From contig FWWN02000640.1 in NCBI GenBank assembly GCA_900175165.2, forward strand, positions 107,762-171,761: DNA of 64,000 bases, given 5' to 3'. This DNA comes from Rhizomucor pusillus. Taxonomy: Eukaryota > Mucoromycota > Mucoromycetes > Mucorales > Lichtheimiaceae. How positions within the stretch are numbered: the first letter of the stretch is position 1; every line of letters begins with the position of its first letter. The position numbers were made by a program, and so were the translations under genes. Positions 14,361 through 25,429 of the stretch are shown one piece after another. The notes under the pieces were generated by a model. The model was not told where the DNA came from and did no database searches. It worked only from the letters and a program-made list of their open reading frames with translations.

Positions 14361-15098
14361 ATGAACAGCGACAAGTTTTCTAAGCTCCAGAGCCAAGTCC
14401 GCATTGGTGGCAAGGGTAATACATTTTAAAGCAATGAATGAATGAAGGAGCGTGAATGTTGACATTTCCGGCCAAATTCAGGTACTCCCCGTCGTAAGGT
14501 CAAGAAGGTCACCAAGTCCGTTGGTGGTGACGACCGCAAACTCCAAGCTGCTTTGCAAAAGTTGGGTGTCCAGCCCCTTGGCGGTATTGAGGAAGTCAAC
14601 ATGTTCAAGGAAGACGGCAAGGTCATCCACTTTGCTGTTCCCCGTGGTACGTTGTATTATTTTTTTTTTTTTGTAAAAGAAGCAGCTGTAGCGCTAAATA
14701 TGCATTTTCAACAGTCCAGGCTGCTGTCAACGCCAACACCTTTGCCATTCACGGCCGCTCTGTCGAGAAGGAGCTCACTGAATTGGGTAACGTTCGATGC
14801 GGCATATATATTTGTACTCGCTTACTGGATAACTAACTGGGATTTATATATAGTTCCCGGTATCTTGAGCCAATTGGGCCCTGACTCCCTCGCCAGCTTG
14901 CGCAAGCTTGCTGAAGCTTACACCTCTGCCCAGGGCGCTGCCGGTGCCGGCAACGATGACGACGACGAGATCCCCGACTTGGTCGAGAGTTTCGACAAGG
15001 CCGAGGTTGAGGACAAGAAGGAGGGCGAGGAAAAGAAGGAAGAACCCGCTGCTGCTGCTTCCGAAGAAAAGAAGCCTGAAGCTGAAAAGTCTGCTTAA
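14361..15098 (+). CDS. EGD1: Nascent polypeptide-associated complex beta subunit (BTF3/EGD1)
   Basis: The beta subunit of NAC, the ribosome-bound chaperone heterodimer at the exit tunnel. Exons 14361-14415, 14482-14646, 14715-14786 and 14854-15098 give 178 aa. The N-terminus has the ribosome-binding basic motif ([10 protein letters not shown]). The NAC domain follows ([20 protein letters not shown], then the IHFAVPRVQAAV segment). The tail is acidic and Lys/Glu/Ala-rich. The three introns are 66-68 nt. The ATG follows a pyrimidine- and ACA-rich leader, and the product begins [10 protein letters not shown] as in other fungi. Confidence 0.93.
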
Positions 15099-15453
15099 AT
15101 TCAGTAAAACCTTTTTGTTTGTCTGTGCATGAACCTTTTTTTCTCTCAATACATATGCGCGCAAGCATACGCACATGCACACATACGCACATCCAAAAAA
15201 AGAAGAAAAAGCACATATACGCACGTTATTTGTTGCTGTTGCTGTTGCTGCTGTTGTTGTTACCATTTGCTTGTTTGAAACTCTGATCTGATGAGTTCAC
15301 CAGTATGCGTTACACTTGCCAATCACTGTGGCAACGGCTATATCTTGGACATTGTTTTACAACATGCATTCGCTTCATTCACGTGTATATCTATTGAATC
15401 AAGAACATTGTAGATAATTTATTGAGAACTTTTTTGGGCAGATGGAAATCACG
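15099..15453. other. Convergent 3' region with a TGTTGC-type simple repeat
   Basis: Lies between the 3' ends of NAC-beta (+) and the Ecl1 locus (-). It holds an imperfect TTGCTG/TTG trinucleotide tract at 15231-15261 and CACATACGCA-like repeats at 15150-15220. No gene is seen. Confidence 0.5.
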
Positions 15454-15687
15454 TTATTGTTCAACAGCATAGAACTTTCGGTGGTTTTTTTTACGTTTGC
15501 GTTTGCGGAATAATAGGTACGCAAGTAATGTTGGTGAAGTCGTCGTGCGATGGCGATCGTTATCTTGATACAGCGCGTTGTATGCAAGACTCATCAGAAG
15601 AGATGGGTGATGATGATAATGGGTAGCAACTTTTGACAGCCCCATGATGATAAAGTCGATGTTAGGAATCCAGCCTTCTTGTATCAT
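15454..15687 (-). CDS. Possible small ORF just downstream of the Ecl1 gene (77 aa)
   Basis: Starts with ATG at 15687, ten bases after the Ecl1 stop codon, in another frame on the same strand, and ends at 15454. The first part (IPNIDFIIMGLSK) looks protein-like, and the C-terminus is very basic (FRKRKRKKNHRK). It could be chance coding potential in the Ecl1 3' UTR, a second cistron, or a missed exon. I recognise no family. Confidence 0.25.
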   Translation of the reverse strand: MIQEGWIPNIDFIIMGLSKVATHYHHHPSLLMSLAYNALYQDNDRHRTTTSPTLLAYLLFRKRKRKKNHRKFYAVEQ

Positions 15688-15697
15688 CAACGATTTT

Positions 15698-16028
15698 TCA
15701 AGTGTCCAAGTAGCAGTAAGGAGGAGAGTTGGGAGGGGTGGCCAGCAAGGTCCACGAGTCGCGCTTGTTGCGACGAGGAGCGGTTGCGTACGACAAGGGG
15801 TCGAGCACAGGCGAGGCTGGAGGAGTAGCGATGTTGCTTTCATTTGCTGTTGGAAGGAAAGAAGAGGTCTTGATATCTTTGTTACGGCAGGCATCAGAGC
15901 AGTACAACTATACAGCAATAGGTCGTTAGTCAATTGTTCTAAAAGCTCGAAGAAGTTATGTACTGATGTATACATACGTTGTCTTCGGTACAGTGACGAT
16001 CGCAGATAATACACCAGGAGAGATCCAT
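15698..16028 (-). CDS. Ecl1-family zinc-binding stress/lifespan protein
   Basis: Exons 16028-15978 and 15907-15698 give 86 aa, the size of yeast Ecl1-type proteins. The N-terminus (MDLSWCIICDRHC) and the start of exon 2 (LYCSDACRNKD) contain the family's paired Cys motifs, which bind zinc. The remainder is Ser/Thr/Pro-rich and disordered, as is usual. Ecl1-family proteins of fission yeast extend chronological lifespan and act in starvation and oxidative-stress responses; the same role here is inferred from family membership. The intron (70 nt) falls between the two Cys motifs, so both exons are needed to form the zinc site. Confidence 0.75.
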
Positions 16029-16998
16029 GTTTAGAGTTAATAATAGGAGAGAGAAGAAGAGGTGATGTCTGAGCGCAGCAGCAAGGCAAGCTCTATTTAT
16101 ATATATATGTCGCCCGCGCGCACGTCCCCCCACTTTCTCGTCGTTTCCGTTCCGTTCCCTGGCAAACTATGAGTAATACCGTCGGGGTGGTCAACGATGG
16201 ATGAGTAACACTTGCCATATTTGGTGTCTCCTTGGAGATCCGCGCAATCTCTCATTTTTTTGTGTGAATCACAATGGGAAAGGTACGCTAAAGCTTGTGA
16301 AATATAATGCTAAGGGATTGGCGATCGTCATTGACGTACTTGTCACAGGTTTCGTCTCTCGTCTAGTGCTACATATTGCTGCGCGCTGTTGCTGACAGCA
16401 ATCACATCGGCTAATCTGATACGGTGTCTCCCCCCTACCCCTCCTAAATTTTTTCGGTGACAAAATTTGAAGTCTCATCATGGCGTGATCCGTCAGCGTG
16501 GATTACTCATAATCTCCCCATTTATGATTGATATTTGAGCCAAGTTGCAGTGTTCATGTAGTGTTATTTCAGCATCATTATTATCATCAACATCATCATC
16601 ACCATCGATGATGGCCAGTGCGGAAAACTCGGTCTCTTGTACTTCCGCAGTAGAGACAGTTTTGCCGTCACCGTTGTTGCAGTCAATAACGTCATTCAAT
16701 TTTCTAGGCACCATTTTAATATAGAAGCAATAAAGTGACAAAGATGAAATTTTGTTGTTGTAGTACGGTCAGTTTTAAAAAATCAGATGTTCACCTAGGC
16801 AGCTTCTCCGCCTCCCTACACGTTTGGCAACGCGATGCGTGATAATCGATTGCATTCTCTAAATATGTATCGTTTATCAAGATGGATTTTATCTGACCAG
16901 ATATTCAATGTAATTTACAGTGATGGTTTAATTGAATAGAATGGTATACAAGCGTAAAAAAAAAGAAGAGAAATGTGGATAAAATGAGGCGAGGAGGA
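16029..16998. other. Intergenic upstream of the Ecl1 gene and 3' of AKR1
   Basis: Contains one possible short minus-strand ORF (16493-16714, listed separately). The rest holds nothing I can identify. Confidence 0.5.
16493..16714 (-). CDS. Possible small acidic protein (73 aa)
   Basis: ATG at 16714, stop at 16493. It begins with a basic stretch (MVPRKLNDV) and has an acidic run (DGDDDVDDNND) encoded by repeated GAT/GAC triplets. There is no recognised domain. A gene and a chance frame are about equally likely on composition alone. Confidence 0.25.
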   Translation of the reverse strand: MVPRKLNDVIDCNNGDGKTVSTAEVQETEFSALAIIDGDDDVDDNNDAEITLHEHCNLAQISIINGEIMSNPR

Positions 16999-19495
16999 TT
17001 AAACTGCGTGGGTAGGTTTTTGTAACTGACGAACATCGTACAACTCGTACCAGTTGATTGCACTGTCGTTCGGGTCTGACCAGAACTCGACGCAGTTGGC
17101 CCAGCAACCGTGATCAAATACATTGGATGGACCACCGCCTTGTTGTCTGCGCGACCGTGCCTTGTGGATGGCTCGAGCGCCAGCTACCATCTGCAAGCAC
17201 GGGCAAAAGTTGCTGTTGGAAAGGTTTCTATGTGCATGTCCATGATGATGGTGTCCTCCTCCATTGCTGCTGCCAGGTCCGTCGCTGCCAGCTACCAGTC
17301 CGCCAGGACCTGCTGCCAGCTGTGCCATCACACCGCTATCTTGACCGTTCATGTACGAATATCGATGAGCATTCGCGCTCTCATTTGTCGTTGTCGCGGC
17401 TGCGATCTGATAAGATTGTACAAACAATAGACACACGGACCACGAAAGCTGCAGACAGATCCATATCGCCAACGATAACGTCCAAGTGTCATATACAAAG
17501 TATCCGCAGATCGTAGCTCCCAGGAAACACGTGGCGTCCGGTCCTTGGTCAAAAATGGGTGCAGTCGTGGCGAAATCTGCATCGTACGATCAGTTTGCCT
17601 TCAATCCAAATCCAAAGGCAATATATACACTCACATTCTACTGCCAGAACCACAAAGGTTACAATAGCAATCACCATGCCTACAAGAAAAATCATGAAAG
17701 GTCGATGGTTGCGTACACCGATGCAGTTAAAGATCCAGGGACAGTGGCTATTATAATCGCACGTTAGCATGCATCGATTGTCTTTTCATCTAGAAGACGG
17801 ATAACTTGCTGATCAAATCGAGCAACGCAGCGGTTGCATACTTTGCAGTGCTTCGATCGCAACGGTTTGCGAGCCATGCACGATATGCAAAAGTGCCGGA
17901 TATCGAATCTCTGCTCGTCCATGAGCTCAAACACTGCTTGTTTCTGGACGTCGCGAGGCTGATTGTTGTCAACGAATCCAGGGTCCTTCATAACAGCACG
18001 GAAAAAGGCATACATTGCAGTGACGAAACTCGAGATAAATATAAGGTTTGTAAACAGCATATGTGAGGTTGCTATGTCGGCCATTGTAAGTATCATCATC
18101 ATCCCACACCTGTGTGTACCTTTTTCGTTACCTGGGACGACAACCCACAGCCAAGTAAGTAATACCCAGCATGCAGATGCCTGGAATATACTTGAAAAGT
18201 AAGGAGTCTTCCACAATGCGTCGTGACTTGGAATAGGGATTAGATATTTGGTGATGCCAACATGCATGGCGACAAATTCAAGGAATGCTAGCGGCAAGCC
18301 CATGTACCACGGAAATAGGGCCAACGTCTTGAGCGTAGCAGCTAGCACGATAAACGGTAAAATATACACGATACTATTTACAGTGCGCTGGCGGATAGAA
18401 ATGCATCAGTTGATTGACATCGTAGTAACTGCCGCAACGGTATCAAGAATTTTACCTTTGACATTGGACGACCTTTTGATCCCGGATATTTACCGATTCT
18501 TGCTTCTTGCTCCGGCTTCCCTTCTGCCATGACATCAAACTCGAGCACTGCTCTTTCCCAGATCATTTCCAACTTTTTCTCCTTTACATAGTCCATGACA
18601 GATTTGTCCGAAGTGTCGCGAGCATGTACATCCGCTCCATACTCCAGCATTTTTCGTACGCATATCTTGTTTCCCTTGATAACGGCCCAGTGAAGCGGCG
18701 TTAACCGTGTATTGTCCGTCGCATTCACGCTCGCACCAAACTTTAACAAAATCGACACCAGCAATGGTTCGCCCTGGTACGCTGCCCACATTAAGGGTGT
18801 GTGACCGCCGACGTTGTCCGGTACATCGAGATCCATTCCCAGATACACGAGGTAAATAACGAGAAGTGTATGGGATGCCTGCACTGCCAGGTGCAGCGCA
18901 TTGAATCCCTGTGAGTCCTTGAGCATCGGGTTTGCTCCTTCCTTGATCAAACGATGCACGGCAGCTAGCCGTCCGTTCCTTTGGGAATTATAAGAAAAAT
19001 TGTTACAAGGTGGGTTGCATGAATTTCCTTTGTGGTCTCGCATTTACCTTGCAGCCCAATGCAACGGGGTTGCTTGCAAATCGCCTGCCGGTTTATCGAC
19101 GATGGCTCCTCGATCAATAAGATACTTTATACAGACATCTGTGGGAGCGAGCACTGCGTAGTGAAGCGGCGTGATACCCTGAGCATCCACGTCGTTCGGT
19201 GTTGCCTTTTTGCTGTCGAGCAAGTCTCGTATTGTGTGGAAATCACCTCGCTGCGCAGCGTCATAAATGGTGAGTTCTAGGTTAGAATTTCTTTAGTTCC
19301 CCATTAAGCTTAAGTTCGCTGCTCGTACTGCCCGGTACCTTGGCTGAAACTTTCGGTCACCAGTTCGCCTGATGCTTGATTCTCGGACACGGCAGCGGTC
19401 GGCGGTTTTGCAGCAGTGACCGTGCCTAGATCCTGCGACTCTATTTCTTCCTCGGATGCCAGCAGCGGTTTCTTGTCTTCGTGATCGGCTGCCAT
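16999..19495 (-). CDS. AKR1: Ankyrin-repeat DHHC palmitoyltransferase AKR1
   Basis: Protein S-acyltransferase of Golgi/endosomal membranes. Exons 19495-19339, 19276-19048, 18978-18456, 18387-18132, 18071-17810, 17747-17635 and 17576-16999 give 705 aa, near the usual AKR1 length. At least five ankyrin repeats (for example GFNALHLAVQASHTLLVIYL) precede the first pair of membrane helices. The DHHC-CRD carries CISCMARKPLRSKHC and FDHHCPWIFNCIG, with the catalytic Cys near residue 478. Two more hydrophobic segments and a His/Gly-rich cytosolic tail follow. The intron 17809-17748 uses a GC donor (GCAAGT) and splits the first His of the DHHC motif; no GT donor there keeps the frame. Yeast Akr1 has DHYC, whereas this protein has the canonical DHHC. 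Confidence 0.92.
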
Positions 19496-20956
19496 TACTC
19501 GAAAGAGAGACAGAGAGAGGAAGCAAGTTATATCAACAGGGCGCTTGGATTCAGGTCCGCCCCATTTTTGGAAAGCTGCTGCCAAAACTCTCAATCTTGG
19601 CATTTTTGTTTGCACAAAAACTCATTGTCTTTTCCTACGTACACTTGCATCAACATCCCCACCCTCACTTTGAATGCTTCTTAACAGATGACAAGTAAAA
19701 GAAAAAAGAAACCGTTTGCATAGCTACACTTCAATTATATACGTGTTTTCCACTCCATATATTTCCAGCTTCCATTTTGCCGAGCATCTATTCCCGTAAC
19801 AATAATCGCACTTTTGTAACTACATAGCCCCTAAACATTTGCTTAAGATGCTCTGTCTCTCTTTGTAAACGTGATGGGCGGGTTACGATTATGGTTTCAT
19901 TTTCTTCCTTTTTGTTTGCATTGAAGGTTGATATTGCTCATGAGTGAACGAAGAACTCATCAAGCTCCACCGGAAACGATGGAGATCGTAATAATCCGTT
20001 GTCTATAGAGCGTTTCACATCTCGAAGGGTTAGAGTGACTGACAGCGACGATGAGCATGTCGTGTCAGTTAAAGCACCTCCTTGAAGAAAAAAAAGAGTT
20101 GAAAATTTTTTTGCCGGATGGCTTTTTGTAGATGTTTCATTTGAAGCGGAGAAAGTGAGGACTACCTTGCAAATGAATGATTATTCAGGTCAAAGTTGCT
20201 GTCCATTCCGTCTGTCTGTCAATTGGAAACGATAATAGGCACATGCACCGTTCTTGTTAGAATATGCGGGTCACTCATAAACCAGTTTGTCATTCAACTT
20301 GGACGTAGCTTATTTAAAGCAAACTATATAGAAACTTGACTGTTCAACATCCATGACGACAATATTCGCATAGCAACCAACAATTTTTTGCATTGTTAGA
20401 GTCGTTACCAAGGCAATTAGCCTATTAAGCATGCATTGTAAAATTTTGGTCTATGATTATAAGAGTACAGATCACTATTGTTATTGTATACCTGCTTCAT
20501 TTGTTGTTATGTGCAGCCATTAACGGCAGTGTTTATTCAGATATGTCTTTTGTTCCAAACCTGAAACAATGAACAAAAATGTGCATTGTAATGCTCGCTC
20601 GGTGCATAGGAGCAAGTTTGCCTCTGGGAGATAGACCACTGCTCGTTCCTGTTCCATGTATGGAAACAAGGGATTGAGAATGCAGCGCCCAACATTTTCG
20701 ATAATGGCAGTCGCCGTTGGGCGTAGCAGCGCTTCTCAAAAATGGCATGGCCGATGGTTCAATTCGCATTCAAACTCCACAACAACGAGAGGTCTCGGGC
20801 CGACCCAAAGCTATAAAAGGGGGAGGGCGAGGCGGCGTTTTGGGAACAAACCAACCCGCCCATCCAGCCAGCCAGCCAGAAGCATCTCAGCACCCTTAAT
20901 TCTCTTTTTTTGTTTTTTCCGTGTGTGTTCTCTCTCTCTTTCCATCAAAAAGAAAA
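19496..20956. other. Intergenic between divergent AKR1 (-) and an unidentified gene (+)
   Basis: Nearly 1.5 kb with no convincing coding frame, RNA gene or repeat on either strand. The only clear element is a TATA box near the right end (20812-20819). Confidence 0.5.
20812..20819 (+). promoter_or_regulatory. TATA box of the gene at 20957
   Basis: The sequence TATAAAAG lies 138 bp before the ATG, followed by a purine-rich then pyrimidine-rich leader (CTCTCTCTCT near 20930). This is a typical fungal core promoter layout. Confidence 0.5.
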
Positions 20957-21499
20957 ATGGCATTTGAATTTGGCAACCAACCTGGTAAGGGGGAGTCTGA
21001 ATTATCAAGTGGTGGCTCGAGAGCAGCTTTGGGTGAACAATGGGAGGAGCAGCGCAGAAATTTTTTAACAATGAAGAGGGTATTTAGCATCATCATCAAC
21101 AACATCACTTGCACCTTCCCGCATGTCTACCAAGCGACGCTGGAACGATGACAGTGATGGTTACGAGGCAAGTTGATGGACCCAACATTTGACGCCAAAC
21201 TAACGAAACTAACTTCGTTGCAGGTGAAGCGTGTTTATGGTGACGATGCGTTGCGACGATCGGCGTGTGATCCGACCGCAGCCGCGCCTCCAGAGTCACA
21301 GCTACCATCCATCACGTACGCGTCGCCAGACTACAAACCGCCGCCTCGCTTGGATGCTCTCTGGCTGCAGCCCCCTCCACCACCACCGACCATGATGATG
21401 GATGAGGATTTGACTGATGAAGACGACTCACACTCTCTCCTAACTCCCTCAACTTCGTCCCACGAGCACACCAAAGCACCTTCCTCAGATCGTGCGTAA
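20957..21499 (+). CDS. Unidentified proline/serine-rich protein (127 aa)
   Basis: Exons 20957-20984, 21088-21167 and 21224-21499. The predicted protein starts MAFEFGNQP, then a Ser/Thr stretch, a basic segment (MSTKRRWNDDSDGYEVKRVY), a proline run and an acidic Ser/Thr-rich tail. The second intron (21168-21223) has a GCAAGT donor, and the long open third exon supports it. The first intron (103 nt) was chosen because it keeps the frame; a start at the internal ATG (21122) would skip it. The mixture of basic, proline-rich and acidic disordered segments suggests a nuclear or regulatory protein, but I do not recognise a family. Confidence 0.5.
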
Positions 21500-22156
21500 A
21501 ACTCTATCTCCCACAGTCATCATCTTCTTTTTTGTTTTGGTTTCGTTCCCAGTTTTTTGTTACATTTTTCCCCCGCAACTCGGCATTTATTTGTACATAC
21601 ATTTTGATATATATAAAGTTTGTGAAAAATGTGTCTGATTTATTTGCTTCCATGTAGCTATTTTCTGTGATCTAGCACCAGTAAATTCAATTTGCCGCGC
21701 GGGTATAAGCACGAACCAGATAACGTGCTGCTGCTACAAGAAAGGAATGAATCGGTGGCGCAAGCATGAGAGGCAACCATCTATAAGGGAACACCAAGAA
21801 GGAAGGCACTCGAATAGATGCTGGGTAGAATTGTCGTGAGCTTGAGAGACAGTTGCATAGGGGCAATAAATACCATATTAGACTAGCAAATACACTGCTA
21901 GTTAGAACCAGGCGGACTCACGGCGAATACAGGGTGCGGAAGGATCTATTAGATTTTATCGTCATTGCTGCTGGGTATCCGTACATTCCCATTGGCCAGT
22001 CACCCAAGATTGAACTTAATTCGGATTGTTTAGAGAAAGATAAAAAACATTAAAGTGATAAATCTTTTCCCTTTTTTTATGCTAAACGCAAGGACTACTA
22101 CGTGCAAACGTCTTTCTTTAGACGCAACAAAAATGAATGGTGAAAAAAATTAAATG
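21500..22156. other. Convergent intergenic region
   Basis: 3' flanks of the gene at 20957 (+) and the zinc-cluster factor (-). No gene or repeat recognised. Confidence 0.5.
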
Positions 22157-25116
22157 CTAGTGAGCGTTTGGTTGAAGTGAACTGTGGTCAAAATATGCAT
22201 CCCAATCATTCCATCCCAGTTGCTGATGAGCTTTCATGGCCGGAGCTATAAACGGAGGAGGAGCAGTATCCTCTGGCAGAAGTGGTGATGGTGGTGGGAG
22301 GTGGTGTGGCGGAGCGGTTGTGAAGGGTTGCTGTTGTGACATGGCAATGTACGGATCAGGTGCGAGTACAGAGGAAGAGGAAGAGGATGAGGTAGTGAAG
22401 GGGAGGGAAGCTTGATGGTAGAGAAAAGACGAGTCATTATTGTTGTTATTGGAATCGAACGGATACGTTGAAGGATGATGCGCTGCAATAGCTGGATCGC
22501 CAAGAGCGGCAGCAGGATTCCGCAGCTGCTGTTGATAAAAGTTGTAATTCATGGATATCTGTGCCGTCTCGGGTTGTGGCAAGAAGCAGTTTACAGGCTG
22601 CTGAGATATGACTGATTCGACTTCTCGGCGAATGTCCGGAGTTATACCGCCAACAACGCTGCAGTTGATCATGCGTTCAAAGAGATGATTAGACTTCGGA
22701 TATTCTTCTTCTAGCGAAATAGGTTGCACCAATGGCTCTTCCTTGACTGGCAACACTGCATCGTCGTTTGCTGGCGGTTTCTCTATCGACGAGAATGAGC
22801 CACCGCCCTCAGGCTGTTGCTGCTGTTGCTGCTGTTGAGGATGATGATAATGGTGGTAGGTGGGCAACGGTGTCGACAAGGAAGGTCTTGTATCAGCATC
22901 ACCTACTGCGTCGGCAAGCGGAAGACCATTTACGGTCATGAGCATTTTAAGAATTTCAATGGCCTGCATTGCTGAGCACAGATACTTGTGCGACTCTATG
23001 GATGCGACTGAACGTTGAAGCGTTTGAAGCTTCTGCTCCGAGTTGCGGTCATGCAATGCGTTTGAGAGATGGACGAGCGATGATTGGAACATGGCATAGA
23101 CATGCCAAGTAGGTAAGCAGAGTGAAAAGTATGTGTCAGCATCGGCTGGGTCCGGACGTTTGTTGCACAGGATGTTGGATATATCAGATGCTGCTTCTGT
23201 GCACACACGTCGAGACTCGGCGGAGATGGTTTCCAGTTCTGGAAACTGCTGGGATGATGCTTGCAAAAATGGCCTGTGAAGTAAAAGTAGGACAATATCG
23301 TGGAACACTTGAAGGTTTTCTATTTGTAGAAAATGGTTAATGATGGTTACAAATTTACATTTTATAAAGATCAGACCTTTCTGAGCAGGTGGAATGTGGT
23401 AGCCATCTTGAGCTTCGTCTAACGTGGACTTCCAGTTCCTGAGTCTCCTGTCAATGACAGCTAGAATGGTCGGATCATCGAGCCCAGCGTTGGAGTTTGA
23501 GCGTTTCGAGTTGGGTGCATACAAGGCCTTGAGGACTCGGCCGAGGATTTCAGACAAGCGGATCAAAAGTACAAACGGGCGGTAAACTGGGCGTGAATTA
23601 GCATTATCCGAATCGAGAACCTCGTAGGGTGAAGGCATTGTTGTATCAAAATCACGATCCAGTATGGTCAGTGGTTTTCCTGCTCGAGCACCAATCCATC
23701 GATCGAGGATGTAGAGTGTATAGTACACACGGTGTCGCGTCTCCTTTTCGGACGGTGGCAGGTTCCAATGATCGCATGCACGGTGCAAACCCAAATCCTG
23801 AGCCATGCGAATGGCTGTGCCGAGGGTACACCACTGCAGGGACTCGACATCGCCGTCATCCATATCTAAACACAAGGTCACGAGGAGCGCGGCCTGGACG
23901 TGACTGAGGCGAGAACGGTGGGAATCACGAAGACGCTTCATGACTTTCCTAAATAGATCTTCCGCGTGCTCCTTTGCATCTTTTGCCAGGTTCGGAAAGT
24001 GCTGAGAGCTGAATCTGAGCGAAAGAGCTAGCAGGGCATCAACAAGTATGGAGGGAGGACCTTGCGAGGATCGGTATCGAGCCAGAAAGGCTTGCTTGTT
24101 GATGAATGGCAGGAATGGATGTATATGTGTAAAATACCTATCACACAACATCGTAATTAGAGTTGTGTCATACAATCGCGGCAAATTTTCTTCTTACATT
24201 TCAATCATTTTGTCCGACAATTGTTTGGATAGCCGTCTTTTAGTGTTAGTAGATGTATTGTACGCGAGAGGATGGCTATTGTTATCAAAAATGGTTGACC
24301 GCATGGAGATGCCCACGTCCAGCCGGGTATCTGAACTTTTGTTCGAGCCCTTGTCGGTGCGTACGATCATTACTTCATCCTGACCCATCATCCGCAGTAC
24401 AACGTCGTCTCTGCCAGGCCACCGGACGTAGGGCTGTGATTTAAACACGTTGTGGTCGAGAAACTGGAGACCAGCCGAGTGGCCCGTGTATTTGATCGAA
24501 TCATAGTCCTTAATATCCAGATTCGACAGTCGCTCTTCAATATCCATATCCGGATCAAAGTCGTCCTCTTCATCCTCTTCCTCTGACGACGAGTCCGAAA
24601 CGATAGGCGATACCCCAGATGACTCGTAATCGTACTGGAAATCGTGGCGTTCAAGCTCTTTGATGCTCATTTTCGTAAGTGAGACAAGCAGGCGTTCCAT
24701 TTTGCGACATCTTTTCTCTAGGTTATCTACGTATCTGTCATACATGTTTCAATTCCGTAGAAATTTAGAAAGCGGGACTGAGTATATAAAACTTACACAC
24801 TAGGCGGTCCTCTTTTTTTACGCACAGTCTGAAACTCGCAATTGTATCCCCACTGCAGAATATGGTGAGAAAAAAAGAAACTCGAAATTTCGTTGGAGAT
24901 ATATAAACATACTGCACGACAATTCGAGCATGGGACCGAAGTGTCAGCGTCGCATCGAGATTTGCGTTTTCTGCAAAAGTCGCAGCTTCGTTTAGCCCGA
25001 GTTCGTTTGAGAGGGATAGGCGGCAGAGGTGCGGGAGTGGTCGTCGAGTGACTGGTGGTGGAGAATGTATTCGGTTGCTGATGTTCTTGACTTTGAGGAT
25101 ATGACAATTTACTCAT
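22157..25116 (-). CDS. Zn(II)2Cys6 fungal transcription factor
   Basis: Exons 25116-24913, 24852-24797, 24734-24198 and 24137-22157 give 925 aa. The six zinc ligands are C45, C48, C55, C63, C66 and C73, with basic residues between (CDFCRKRKSRC); exon 2 supplies the last. A linker and a short coiled coil (YVDNLEKRCRKMERLL) for dimerisation follow, then an acidic region. The fungal-specific regulatory domain has the motifs YFTHIHPFLPFINKQAF and RMAQDLGLHRACDHW. The C-terminus is Gln-, Pro- and Ser-rich, with a polyglutamine run near 22816-22840, and is probably an activation domain. A 51-nt in-frame segment (23358-23308, GT...AG) before LLLLHRPF may be an extra intron; removing it gives 908 aa. 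The target genes are unknown. Confidence 0.9.
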
Positions 25117-25429
25117 TTACATTGAGCGGGGATGCTGCTGCAAGGGACCGTGAAAGGAACAAAAGGGAAAAGCCTGAAAGTTTGCCGAAGCAGCGACGAC
25201 ATTTTTGTGTGTCCGAAGAAAAAACAAATGGTATTCGGAGCTACGTTGAAGGTGACACAACGAAGAAGCGCCGCCGCCGCCGCTACCGTCGCCACCATCT
25301 GCCATACCCGTTCCGAGTGACGATGATGAGGTATTATTTTAATTTTTAATTTGGTAAAATTACTATATATGAAGAGAGGAGGAGGCGACGATGAGCATTT
25401 ATATAAAGTTAAGGTTGTTGGTGTCCTTT
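25117..25429. other. Intergenic, upstream of the zinc-cluster gene
   Basis: About 310 bp between two minus-strand genes. It contains a GCC-rich run near 25270 and no separate gene. Confidence 0.5.

Noticed and set aside
13644..14429. 261-codon plus-strand ORF in frame with NAC-beta, possible N-terminal extension
   Set aside because: Its composition (Cys/Tyr/Leu-rich, no domain) looks non-coding, and it reads into the first NAC-beta intron. The conserved protein starts at the ATG at 14361.
20533..20769. 78-codon minus-strand ORF in the AKR1 upstream region
   Set aside because: No recognisable features, and it lies next to the core promoter of the plus-strand gene at 20957.
23320..23358. 39-nt GT...AG candidate intron in the zinc-cluster gene
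   Set aside because: Joining the flanks creates a TAA stop, and the length is below the range seen here.
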